Part shown: in pieces, positions 36,127 to 49,000 of the stretch | Numbering within the stretch: position 1 is the first letter of the stretch | Layout of the letters: every line of letters starts with the position of its first letter | Assembly (NCBI RefSeq): GCF_050908995.1 | Contig: NC_135120.1 | Span: 19,543,433-19,607,432, forward strand | Length of the DNA stretch: 64,000 bases | Source: Andrena cerasifolii | Taxonomy: Eukaryota > Arthropoda > Insecta > Hymenoptera > Andrenidae | Reading direction: 5' to 3' | Made by a program: the position numbers and the translations under genes | The notes under the pieces: generated by a model | What the model saw: the letters and a program-made list of their open reading frames with translations, nothing else | Told to the model about the DNA's origin: nothing | Database searches by the model: none

Positions 36127-36394
36127 CAGGGCCGTTCCTGGCGGGGGTGCAGAAGGTGCCCCCGCACCTGGGCGGCCGAACCTAGGGGTGGCCGCGAGCC
36201 GTTTATTAAACGTAAAATTTTGATTAATAACAATAATAATCGAAACTCTTTTGCACGATAACTGTTTAAAATTATGTACGCATAGATATAAAAGTAAGCG
36301 CTGCATATTAAATTCTTAATTAAAGAATATCGAACTAATAAGGGCGGCAATATTGTTTTTGCACCTGAGCGGCTAGAACCCAGGAACGGCCCTG
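36127..36394. mobile_element. hAT-like MITE with perfect 8-bp target duplication
   Basis: Ends CAGGGCCGTTCCTGG and CCAGGAACGGCCCTG (the latter closing at 36394 after CCCAGGAACG). CTCCAGAC is duplicated at 36119-36126 and 36395-36402. Confidence 0.85.
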
Positions 36395-37852
36395 CTCCAG
36401 ACAATCGTGCACCACGATATTGATAGAATAGCGAAAGTAAAAACGATTGGGAAACGCTGTACAAAAACACCTACTGTCTCTGTCACCGTTTGTAGGTTCT
36501 GTTCCTCGTACAGCATCGATCATCAGACACCATCGAGGTGATTGTCCGTCAAAGGGTCGAGTTGGAAATCGTTCGAAATCTGTGCGCGTTACGACGAAAA
36601 CGACGAATCTTATTTCCAGCGCCTGTACGCACTTGTGCTTTTCTCAGACCGAATACGCACGTGGGGTGAATCATATAATTCGTCCAATTACACCCGTTGT
36701 CAGCGGAGCGACCTAATTTCTGCCCATCTCATAGCAAAAACTATTCGTTTCCATTGCCCGATGCAAAGTTCGAGATGAAACGTGTGGGTGTGCTTCTTTA
36801 GGAACGAGTTACTCGCGATTGAAGAAACTCGGGGTCTCTCCGCTAAGAATGAACGTAACGGGGGAATTAAGCGATTCAGCCCGCACCGGGTGATTTATGT
36901 AAGTACGGCAGGGAGGATTGCGTATGCGTGTCTGCGTGTCCTGTATGAGAAGCTATGCATATGTCGCGTGTACACGAAAGTGGGCGAGCGCGTGGTTGTC
37001 AGACGTTTTACACATGCGTAATGAAGGGGGCCACGTTATCATGCTGACAGAGAGAGATTAACAAATAAATATAATTACACGTACATCGCGCGCGAGCGTG
37101 CACGCATTAAACCTAATCTCTAACAAATCGATATCGTTTTTTTCTTTTCTTTTTTTTATAAAACAATTAAAATGAAACATTTGTACTTTAGCAGTATAGA
37201 GCAGTCGTTTTGTCGTACTTATTTAACCTTAATATCATTATCGTCGTTTATATTATTTTATACATATATATGTAATATTATATTTTTTGCTTTCTTTCAT
37301 CCTTTCCTCCATTTTTTTTTTTTTTGTTGTTTCTTTTTCTGTTTAAAAGAACAATTCCCGCCTCGCTTGGCACGCCATCGTCCATCGTCGTCGTCGTCTT
37401 TATCGTCTCGACATAATCGTGTTACATAGGCTGTTTTCGTAAATAATGAATCGATCGGAAAGAGAAGCGGCGATCCCATTGCCGGAGCGAAGACGACCGT
37501 TTCAATCGCGCGATCAAGAAGTAGCTCCCCGAGTCATTGCTTCCCGCTGTACGGTACCGATCCGAAGCATCCCCACCCAGTCGATTCACAGTCGCCTTAC
37601 GCCCCGGCCATGGGATCCTCTATCTTTTTGCTGGCTGCTTTGCGATCTATAAAACATCCGGCAATGGGTATAATACGCAGTCGATATTTCGCCTATATAA
37701 AAAAGAAGATTACGTATGATATACGCGATACAGCGTACGTAACGAGGTACGCGCGCTTGAGCTCAACTTATCTATAAATATACAATCATAGAATCAATAT
37801 CAAACAAAAATCGTGATTATTGCAGAGTTCTGTCATACGGGCGGAATATACG

Positions 37853-37926
37853 TATATATCTGTGTACGTGTGTATGTGTGTGTGTATATATGTATATGCG
37901 TGTGTGTGTGTGTATATATATATATA
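37853..37926. repeat. TG/TA microsatellite
   Basis: Interrupted runs of TG and TA dinucleotides. Confidence 0.8.
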
Positions 37927-38262
37927 TTTATCTCTGAAGAAGAAATTAAAGGTTTCATACTTTTCTTTGTTAGCGTTCCCGAATTAACGCGCGAACGCCG
38001 CGAGACGAATTAATTGTCGGGCGTACAATCCATAAACGTAGCGCTGATGATAATATCGATATCGGTGATAGCGGAACAATAGAATAATGATAATGATATA
38101 ATGATAGTAATAATAAGAATACCATTAGCTCGAGTAATGTTAAAATGATAATGGTACATCGACGTTACGCAACGATTCCCACAAGTATTATTATTTACAG
38201 ATATGATATAGCACCATGACCGAAATCTCAAGGTTAAAAAATAGCGTTACACGAGACGAAGA

Positions 38263-39038
38263 GTGGATGGAACCGGGAACGAGGCTCGTCGAGGCTATTC
38301 GGTACGGAGGATCGTGAAATGGGCAGGGTGGGGCGATGCCGCGCTTCGGTCGGAACACGAGAGGTGGGAAAGAAGAGGGGCGTTTGCGTATGGGGCGAGG
38401 GGGTGTGTGCTACGCTCGAGTTTAAGGGATACTATACCTCGATTACCAATCTTATATAGCCTCCCGGTCGCGCCGGTCGATCGCTCCGCTGCTCTTGAAA
38501 AATATCTTCAGCTTCGCGACGAGTTCGAACACAGATACAAGGTGCTTCGTACGTTGCAGGTATATCACGCACTTAGCCGGGCAATAGGATCCGTGAAATG
38601 GACAAAATTCTATTCGCGAGTCCGCAGCCATCAGACAAGTCCCGTGCAAGTTCTAACGAGGAATCATCTGGTCGAGGCTGTTCTCTGGACCGTACGAAGC
38701 GAAGTTAAGCCCTGTGGAGTCGTTGGAGCAACGAGGAAGGTACAGCGGCGAACGATCGACCCTCGCCACCGGGGCGAAATATATCGTTATACTACAATAA
38801 TATCGTTATTAAGTATTTGGCCGTTTCGATTAACGCGTTCCAACAACGTTCACGAGAGTGTCGTAGATTACACGATTGCTATCTCAGCGAACAATAAGTC
38901 GTGGGGGACTAGAAATTTTGAAAAAAAAAGAACGAATCGCAATTCGAATATCACAGGAGGAAAATATCGCGACTTTTTTTCTCTCTCTCTCTCTCTATCT
39001 CTCTATCTATCTTTCTTTCACTCACACACAGACACACA

Positions 39039-39093
<55 letters not shown>

Positions 39094-39126
39094 TTTCGTG
39101 ATTTATATTTAAAAACGATCGATTAA
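38263..39126 (+). other. Open frame of 287 codons, unlikely to be a gene
   Basis: The longest plus-strand frame outside the recognised genes. It has no family I recognise, and its last 40 or so codons are the translated CT microsatellite (alternating Ser-Leu). It lies on the strand opposite E78, downstream of that gene's stop. The middle part (LEKYLQLRDEFEHRYKVLRT) looks helix-like, but codon use and the missing 5' context give no support. Most likely a chance frame in stop-poor DNA. Confidence 0.15.
38979..39090. repeat. CT microsatellite with CA interruption
   Basis: Two CT runs, the second of about 20 units, separated by CTAT and CACACAGACACA segments. Confidence 0.9.
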
Positions 39127-41137
39127 TTAGGACAGCCACTAGATCGTTCGAATTGCAGAATTTATGTACACGAGCGTTAAAAATTCTCTCATACATACGT
39201 TATACACCAAGTGACTCGTCATTCGTCGAGAATTACCTCCCTCCGGATGTCTCGCGGCGAAGAGGACGAGAGCTTAATAATTTATTTAAAAGATACTCGG
39301 GCGAGGCGACCCGCTGAACGCGCGGGCGCTTCTGCTTTCTTTCTGTCCCTTCTTTTAATCGCTATTATTGCGTCACTTCCTGGCGCCGGATCCGTTTTGG
39401 TAGATTAGGTAAGAGAGCCGAGAAACATTCGGTTCTTTTTCTTTCTTTTCTAGTTAGGAATCGAAATCGAGAAAAAGGACGCTGCGTTATTGCGCGCGTA
39501 CGTTTTACACACGCGCGTGTAAATTCTTGCCGTTCTCTTGTTGCATTAGCGGATTGCGAAGGATTGGCCTACCACGGCAGATCTACCGCTCGTTCGACAC
39601 AATGCGTATAATAGCTATTCATCTTGCATAATAGATTTATAATCTTTATAATATATATATATATATTTTTTTTTTGTTCGTAATATATATAGACTCATAT
39701 TTATATTATATTAAACGATGATATCCCTTCTTTGTTCAATATATTATTAATTAGGTATGATATGTTTATTCACAACTTGATGTGAGCGCTTAGAGTTGGA
39801 ATTTCGTTATCCTTTTCTAGTGTATCGCGAAGATAATAATAGTCTCTTGTTCACTCGTTTCTCTTCCCCTTTCTCTCCCTTTTCTACGGTCTCTTCTCCT
39901 CCTTCTTTTTTTTTGTTGTTGCGATAACGATTCACCGACGTTATACTTTAATTAATTTAAGTACGACGCTAGGATAAAACATTAATTTTTCTTCTCTACT
40001 TAGATAAACCTTAGCTCTCTCTTCCCCCGAAATTTTCTCACGACGAATGTATGTATACATATATGTCTTTATATGTATATATATATATATATTACATATC
40101 GATTGCGCAAATTACGTGCTAGTCATTGTCAGAGAATTATTAGCGTTCAAAGAGTTCGAAGATTCGAAACATGCTCGCTCCAGGGTTCCTTTAACAAACG
40201 GGAATCGAGCGCGCTCGGCCACGATCGTTCCGTCCACCGGCTGGACATTAACAAACGTAACAACTCAACGCAACAAGTACTTTTACACCCACGACAGATA
40301 CGTACAAACGTTCGACCATCTCCCCTTTCATAACGTACGCGAGATTTAATACCACGTTAAAAACACTCGCCGATCGAGGATCCGCGAAGGGGTTGATAAT
40401 TTCATTAATTACATTAATTCCAACGAGAGAGCGACCCGGCCCGTTAAAGACACGCGGGGGCGCGCACCTCCGTTTCCATGGAACCCCCCGAAGCGATGCA
40501 ACAATATCTATAAAGGTAAATTCACTATGCTACTTGTCAAGTAATAAAAATAGAGATTGCATAGATTGAGATTCGTAGCGGATGCATCTAAAGAGATACG
40601 CCCTATAAAGATTTCCTCTTGAGCTTTATAGCGTGAAACGATTTTTTTTTGTATTCCTTTTGTATATATCTGTATAATATGTATATAAGTGTTCATTTGT
40701 ACGCACGCACGTGCGCCACTGTTCGCGTTGCAGCCGCAACACGGGTGCACCCCGCACGCGCGTGCCCCGTCGCGCGTTCTACCCGAGAGAGCGGGCAGCC
40801 GTCTGTCGGTTCGCAGCTTCGTTTCGGAAAGAGGCTTCGCACCGATCGCCTGATAATTCTACGGGGAAGAAAAATATGATACTACAGTTTCGATATGTCC
40901 GCGAGCTTTGCACAGATATCCGCGAATAGACCGAACCGTCCTCGACAGAGCGCTGCGCGCCACCCTCCCGCGCCCGTTTCATCGCCCCGCCGAATCTGCA
41001 TCGAACGCCTCCGCTCGAGGCTTTCGAAAGGTTCGCCCGAGGAATCGTTTGAACGGGACACGGCACGTGCCCGCCGACGCTGATCACGGTTTTGTGCTAT
41101 CATTTCGACGCGACGCGGTGTTCGATCACTGCGCCGC

Positions 41138-42015
41138 TTTATTGCAACAACGATATGCACGAGACTAACGACACGAGACTGTCCTCCTCCCACCTCCTCG
41201 TCCGTTGAGTATTCAAAATGCTCTCGCCTGGCTCGCTGTTCCTCGCCCAATAGAAATTCTGCCCGCCCGTTACTCACCTGTGCGCGATTCAGAGCTAGGA
41301 AGGTGGGTCTAACAGCGTTTACCGCCGCTCACGGCTGCCACAAAGACAGAATTCCCTTCGCGCTCTCCTCCTCCGAGCTCTACGAATTTTTGCGAAAGTC
41401 GGGGGCGAGTCTCTACGTCATCCTTCTTATTAATGGCATCGGCTTCCACCCTGCGTGTCGCGCCGAGGGGCGTTTCAATCAGCGACCTATACCCTTCGCC
41501 CGCCAAACCACCCGTCTATCCCGTCAATGAACCGAACAGCGCACGACGCGATCTGGCCAGATCGATCCGCGAATAGCGTGACGGACCCCGTCGACGACCG
41601 CTGGCAATTAGAAGATCCCCCCTCCCTGGCAGGCAGGGCCGTTCGTTTCCGTCGAATCAACACGATGTCCTCTGTAACATTCTTCAAAGACGGTGCCCCG
41701 ATTAGGATCCGCTCCTCGCTGCCGAGCGGACGCGTCCGGACGGGGCCAATTGAATTGCAAATAGGGGCGGCTTTCGTGGGGCGCGGATTAAAATGCAAAC
41801 ATGGATTTACAGGGCTGCAAGGGAAACGCAGCGACGGGACGCCTTGGCGAGAAGCTGGAGAGGAAGTCCGAGGGTGGAGTTGCTTTTTAAGTCGCGAGTC
41901 TTATAGTAGGTACTTGAGCCGGCGTAGCCGTAGTTTGTAGGCAAGAATTAGGGAATAGAAGGGAGTGGATAAAGGAGTTGGGCAGGGTTTAAGAGGACCA
42001 CCGTGGATCACCTTT
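41138..42015 (-). other. Eip78C: Probable E78 3' UTR to the first polyadenylation signal
   Basis: The first AATAAA on the minus strand after the E78 stop is at 41143-41138, giving a 3' UTR of about 0.9 kb. No other gene is visible here. A longer 3' UTR using signals further left is possible. Confidence 0.4.
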
Positions 42016-43028
42016 TCACTGAAGATCTTCCTCGCACTTGGGAATGTCGAATATCTCTGCGAAGAGTGGCGGTAGCTTGAGCTTCGTCCAGTTCCTCCTG
42101 AACCAGTCGAGGAGGCTCGCGTGTCTGGCACCCAGGGCCCTCAGCTCTGGTATCCTCTGTGAAACGCTCGAGACGTTGGAGCAGCCCCCCGTGGACGTGG
42201 TCTCGCCGGGCACCGTGTGATTCCGCAACGCCTGGACCTTCAGGGCCTCCAGAAGACGGTCCTGAAGCCTCTGCACCGCCTTCACGTCGTTCAGGCCCGG
42301 CCTCTCGCCCAGAAGAACGGCGCCGGAGAACAGGCCCAGCTCCGTGTCCGTCAGTTGATGGGCGTTCAACGCAGATGTGAATTGCATCAGGGCGGACACA
42401 AAGTCCGGCTGTTTTGGTTCACATCGATTAATTAAGACTTGTCGGTGAAGCGCACCGCGAGCTAGTGCATCGCGTGCAACGAAAACTGGCGTGAAGCAGA
42501 GGGGCGTTCTATTAATCGAGACTTCAGGGTCTGGTATAATTAATATTTCAATCAGAATTCTACGACGAAGGACACACCTGATGCCTTCGTACGGAAAAGA
42601 GTGATTTTCACGGGAAACTGTTCAGTAAACGTATGTTGCGAGGAGAGTCCAATATAAGCGCGCGTTTTCATTTATATCCGTGCAAGCTACGAGCCCAAGC
42701 TGCCCCTGCATGGTTGCGTGTTTCGTACCTCGTACATCAGTTCCATTTGCTGCCTGGTGATGTAAGTGCCGTCCTCGAACGTCATCGAGCTGTCGGTGGT
42801 CATCTTCGAGATATGGCTGAGCCAGACCTCAAAGAAACCGACCTTGATCAGGATCAGCTGATCGTCCTGCAAGAGGTCGCAGAACCCTGGAACCCGCTTG
42901 GCGATCTCCACCACCCCCTGCACCGACGGCGTTACTCTGGTGGCGAACTGTTGCCAAAGCCAGATCCTCTGCGACTCCACCGTCTCCGCCGTCGAGGACG
43001 CTGCCTCCGGGTCCTCAGGACTCGCGGG
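42016..43028 (-). CDS. Eip78C: E78 exons D-E: ligand-binding domain and C-terminus
   Basis: Exon D (42729-43028, 100 codons) begins PASPEDPEAAS and contains the receptor signature FCDLLQDDQLILIKVGFFEV; donor GAG|GTACGA. Exon E (42016-42408) begins PDFVSALMQFTSALNAHQLT and contains ELGLFSGAVLL, the conserved helix-8 region, then the terminal helix and stop. Both joins are phase 0. The 320-base intron contains no recognisable element. Confidence 0.95.
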
Positions 43029-46000
43029 CTGCGAACAAGTACCCGCCTAATTAGCTGGATTGCGGGAAAGGAACAGCCGGTCGCTGCCAATTTCAGCAGA
43101 TATTCACGGAACTCTAAAGTTAACTTAATCCTGGAAGTTGATAAACCGCGATGGTCTATAACGAAGGGACTTCTTCCGGTTCTGACAAGAAGCAAAACGA
43201 ACTCTAATTCCATTGAACCACGACATGAGATTACCTAGAACATTATTTCCGAACCTTTCTTGAATTGCGATCCGATTTTATAATATTCGAATAACCTGTA
43301 ACCCCCCAATGTAAGGTAAGATGAGATAAATTTAATAAGGTAAGGAAATCACATTAAAAACTGGAATTTTAATATATAATTCCAACTTAATAATATTTAA
43401 AAAAAGGAAAGACCAAAATACCGCGGCGACCCTTTCAGAAAACACTCTGCTACCCACCGGTTGGGAATCACAGACCTAGAACCTAATTAATAACGCGATC
43501 ACTATTCGACAAAGTAACGATTATAGAATTTCAATTTTGCAAGTTGCACAGGGCTCAGGTGTAATGCAATTTAGCTTCAATTTTCTTTCGTAAATAGCTT
43601 CGTCAAGTGTGTTGCCATATTCTTCATCGATCTACGTTACGTTACTAAAGCTCACCGGTATTATCATCGGTTTCCGAACGATCCCCCTCGTTGACTCCTC
43701 GGTGAAGCCGCAGTAAGCGTGATGCGCCTGTGACACTTGAAGTATCACGTCGTACACGGCCAACTGTTTCACGTCCGCGTCCGACTGATCCGCCTCAACC
43801 ACAGCGGCTGGTGGCACGCAGGCTATGGGGTTCTGGCCCTGGTTATTGTTGTTATTATTCTGGCTGGTGTTGTTGTTGTTGTTGTTATTGTTGTTATTAT
43901 TGTTGTTGTTCCCAGTGCCAGGGGACGTGAGCTGTTGGACGCCCGTGGTCGTCGTCGTTGTAGTCGTGGTGGTGGGAACCGCGTCTTCGGGGCCGCGTTC
44001 CCTTGAACGTTTCGGCACCCTGCCGTACCTCACCGCTGGAACAAGCGAATTGTGCGTTTAAATACGCAAATAAGCACCGAACTATCCGACAGCAACGATG
44101 GTTGGCAGGCCTTCGCGTTGTTAAATGGCACGGGACAGGTTTCGGGACAATAATCAGACGCGAAAGAAAATGAGTGCGTTAAGGATGAACTTCAGTAACA
44201 TTCAAAATCAGCGAAAATCTTTGACAAATGGAGGAATGAATTTTTCTGCAATAGTAAAACCCCTGGCAAATTTTTAGAAAAATTGATTCGGTAGTCTTTA
44301 AAATATTTAACTTTTAATTCAACGCGTATTCTTATGGGAAAACGCAATATTGAGAAATATAACTACAAAACTAAGAGTGAAATATTAGGCCAAAGTTTTT
44401 GAAATTTTGCGTATAGAAATATCAAGCACCGAACTATATTGTCGCAAGAATTCCGGACAATTGATTAATATCTTGGAAATTGATTAACTTCTGGCTAAGA
44501 TTGTCACTGAAATTCATCCTTAAGCAATCACAATTGTTTAGGCAGGAAACCATTCGAGTATTAGATTCTGTTTTCTATGAAATTGAGGAGTACGATTAGG
44601 TAGCCGTTGATAGTGCTCAGGAGTATTATGCCGGGGTAATAGAGGGCGCTGCTTTCAGGCAGCGTTACTCCCGACCACGTACAATACGTCCCTTTCGAAG
44701 CGGATCACAGGGATACGGAAGTTTATTACGATTTCGAGCCGACAATGCTAGCGCGGGGCTCTGGGAGTTGCCAATTATACATGGCCGCATATTGCACGCT
44801 GAAACTTTGACGTTTAATTATGCGCGGCAACTTTACTCTCGTTTACTTTGCCCTTTACTTTGCCCCAACTACCAGCGATACTTCCCTCGGCCGAACTGAA
44901 TTGAAAGCGCCTCTAATAACCTAACTACTGTGTCAAGTCTGCCCCTTCTTTACTCTAAACGGAGCTCTGAAAACTTTCCTACAAATGAAACGTTAATTCA
45001 AGAACAACCGGCAGCTAACCTCAGCTCCAAGAATTTACCAATTCTAATCTCGCGACTCGCAGGCTACAAGTGACTGATTCATAAACCTACAGCTGCGCGA
45101 GCCCTGCTCTGGGCAAATTCTAGCGAACAAAGTGAATCGTTACTCACAGTCCCTGGACATACCGACGGCTAGGCACTTCTTAAATCTGCAGTACTGGCAG
45201 CGGTTGCGATTTAGTCTGATGACGAGACACTTGCCGTCCCTCAGGCACCTGTACTCTATCTGCTTCTGAATGCTCCTCCTGAAGAAGCCCTGGAAAAAGA
45301 AAGGAAGAACGGGGGTTGTAGCAGCAGCCACGCGCTTCGCCGAAGGGTGGACACCTCTTCCTTACGATCTACTCGCTGCAATGCTCCCCGCTGCCGTTTG
45401 CTTGTTTACCGCGGTCGCTTTCGCTTTCCAGGCAATCGAGTAACAGGTGTCTAACACGGTAATTTCGACGCCCCGCCGCGGACAACGGTAACCATTAACG
45501 CAGCACCGGTAGCGGAGCTTTTAAGGGTGCTCGAAAAAAAGAAATCGCTGACGGAAACGCTAACGCTCCGAGGCACGTTCGGAGCACCAAAAGCCACGAC
45601 GAGTTGCGCCGGGGAGGGGCTGCTTCGAAAACCCCTCGATACGCCGAGCTCCTCTACTTCCTCTTCTTCTTCATCTTCTAAGGGAAACAGAAATCCCCTT
45701 TCATTGTGTGATACGAGGCGGCGGGAGGAGCGATTCGACCTCTGGAGCTCACTTTCGACAGGCGCGATCTGAATCGTGACTCAGGGACACATTTAGATCC
45801 TACAACGCCGAGCGACAGGCTCGGCTAAATTCTTAAACCTCAATTCCTCCAATTGCACTTCGCTGGAATCGGTCGCTCAGATTTTTTCCTAAGCGTAACA
45901 CGCGAAACGCTTCGTCCCCGGAGCGTCTAAGAAGAATATCCAACTTAGACCGCGAAAGGCTCGAAGATAAGGCGACCGATATCTCTGAATAGAACGAAGG

Positions 46001-49000
46001 AATCTCGCCCTAGACGATCCCACTTGATTTTCATTATCCCATCGCCGCGGCTCCGTTTCGCAAACGATGCACGAATCGCGTTTCCGTTCTCCCTTGTTCA
46101 GAGAGATGGGACTTGCTCGGAAAACCTGGCGAGGAAGAGGAGACAGAGAGATAGAGAGAGAGAGAGAGAGAAACGATATCCTGAGCGTGGTTATCAGGCG
46201 TCGATATTCTTCCTCAGAGCGCAAGATGGGGAATAAAATTGAATTATGCATAAGCTCGTTGACCCAGAGACATAGAACACCCTCGAAAGAAACAGACTCG
46301 CCGCGCATTGAAATAATTCAGCGTCCCTCGTTGCTGATTCGAAAATTCCCTAGGACGATCGATAGTCGGCGGCGTTCTCTCCCTGGCGGGATGAAAAACG
46401 TAGCAGTTTTTCATTGAAATTCCTGGCGGGTCGCAGGATCCGGCGAATCATCATTCGAACCGGCCAAAAGATTCCACTCACAATCAGTCTTTGCGAAAGT
46501 CCCCAACACATCGATCCAGTTGTATAATTCGTCGAGTTCCTCGAACACTCGGCGTTTAAAAAGAAAGTACCTGCGCGACAGTGTCCGAAGGTGGGATCCT
46601 GTCGGCAGGAAACGTTCGAGATAGTTCAGATCCATCGCGGTCGGACGTTAATCGACTGAGAAATGCTTTCGTTTCAAGGGACGGCCTGGCGTGTTGCAGC
46701 CGCGCCGCAGCCTCGGCTCGAAATTAATTACGCGAGATTCGCTTCCTACCAGCTGGAGATAAGCCTGCCCCGATCTCTCGGCCGCTACCTGACGCCAGGA
46801 TATCGGCCGCCATGTGACTCGCAGTCCTGCGCCATGTGCACGAACAGGCGGCTACTTAGGAAGTCGGGCGGCTCAGATCGATCGCCAATTTTTCTCATTT
46901 CCTCGGCACGCAGACGCTGAGCGCTTGATAACGCTCCTGGTGCACGGGGCTTTCGGGATATTCCGCGGGTCTGTTGATGCTTAACGGGCGGTACAAGCAC
47001 TTACTCGCAGAGGTACGCGCCTCGGTATCCAGGATACCCAGCAAGTGCTGAAGCAGCCACTGGTCTACTCTTATCGCCAAGCTTTCTGCGGCCATACGAG
47101 GCTCGAAGCTGATTCAAGGAAACGAGACTCAGATTTCAGGGGAATGGCGCTCGAGAGAGGCGAATAAAGAGCGACGCAAAGTATAGAGTTGCTTCTATCC
47201 TGTTCTCTAATTAACTTCTTTCCAATGTATTCAATAGGGAATTTTTCTAGCTGGAAATCTCGCGTTTATCCAACTTGGACTTTAACAACGTGTTCTCTGT
47301 TTTTTATATCCTCGTGATCCTCGAGTACTGCCAGGTTATTTGCCGGGAAATTTTGCAGACGCATAGAAGATAGGTGTAATCGGTTTAAGAAAGCGAAGCG
47401 ACGCGTATGAAGTGCACTCTGGTCTCTTCCGCACGGTGATTCCAATGGTTTATTTAGGGAGCGTTTACATGGAAATCGCGATAAACGGATCGGCTCACAT
47501 AAATCAGCCGGGATACCGGGCCTCCAGAAACGCTGAGGTAATGGCTATACAGGACTATCTTGGCGCTTTCGAAAGCTCGTTTTTTCCCTATCGCTTCTCC
47601 CCGCAAACGACATTTTTACGAGCCCTAAATCCAGGCTGAGACGGGCAGAATTAATCGCCGATCGAACAGAGCATTCGGTATCCTTGGAACCTGGATCGAT
47701 GCCGGCATCAAGCGACATTTTCCAATTTCCATTGACCGGCGCCTTCGCATACCTACGCAATCACCTTTTAAATATGCATCGAGGAACTTGGATGCGTCAA
47801 GTAGTATTCCGCAAAGTCATAATTAATAATCCTTCGAGCTCCTTCGTTCCCTTCATTATTCACAATAGCAACGTTCATCAGGTTCCTCGAGTTCCCCTCA
47901 TTCCTTCAACTTCTCCTCTACCCCGAGTGTTTCAGATTCTTCAGCTCCTCCACATTTTTTTTCGCATTCCTCTATCCCTTCGAACCCTACAAGTTCTCCA
48001 GGCCCTTCAACCCTACCAAACACTTCATAAATTCCACTTTTAAGATCCTCGAGCCACTTAAGTCTCTACCAGGGCTTTTACAACTTTTCAGGCCACCGAA
48101 ACATGGGAATTCCTTGCGTGTCCCGAAGGTTAGAAGCTGTCGGCAAGGTCTAGCCGCCTCTGGCTCGCAATATCCAGAAGATCCCATCCGCTGTGCGCCC
48201 GAGTTGCTTGGAAATCTTCTAGAAATCTGGACGGCGAGCGAAGGGCCCCGTGGCTGACGGTTGCGCCTAGCCCCGAGTTAATTGTAACTGGCGAGTACGC
48301 GGAGCGTAATACACCGAGGGGCACGCGTGCACGTTACCTCGGAATTAACCGAGGGTCGGCCAGGGGGTTGAGTTCCGGCGTTAGCCGGGTCTGACCTCGT
48401 TGCCGCGGCCAACAGGACGGCTCGTTTAATAAGCGACGTATTATGATTAATGCGCTCCCCGCGTGGAAACGACCCAGAACTTCCCCTCGGCACCGCGAGG
48501 GTCTCGACACCCTTTCCCGCGGAACACAAAAGAGGCCGCCGCGCGGTGCATTCGGATTAACAAAAAAAAAAAAAAAAAACGAACGGCTATGTGTGTCAAC
48601 ACGTCGCGAATCGACCCGCCACCTTCCTCGCTGTGACTCTCATAAAAAATTCACCGTATCCAGTGTCAATTTCACTTGGCAATAGCAGCGACATTTCCGC
48701 CGACCAGCGGGTGGCTACGTCTCGCAGCGGACGACAGTTAAGTCCGAATAAACCGGGGCGAGGTAATTTGTCTCGGGGAAATGAAATCGATAAGCTGTTG
48801 CAGAGATTCAAACGGGAGTGACGTTCCACCCTCCGCCGTTGCGTCGACGGTGCCCGGGGAGGCGAGGAAAACGAGGACGGCGTACGAGACGCAATTACAG
48901 CCAGAAAAGAAAGCGACGGTGGAGAGGAGCGGAGATAACAGAAACAATAAGTGACAGCCGGTGAAGAGCGCTCCCGGGGCGGGTGCATCGGGATATAATG

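Larger units (their letters stand above)
33262..41137. other. Intergenic or 3'-flanking DNA with no convincing gene
   Basis: No coding exon is recognised on either strand. The stretch holds a palindromic element (34084-34339), an hAT-like element with perfect 8-bp duplications (36127-36394), a TG/TA microsatellite (37853-37926), a CT microsatellite (38979-39090) and AT repeats near 39650 and 40080. From about 35.2 kb the DNA carries few further transposons, which would suit a long E78 3' UTR on the minus strand, but that is inference. A 22-residue basic start (MPKSKKDEGKPRLSTAEKL, 33822) breaks down quickly and may be a transposase relic. Confidence 0.5.
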
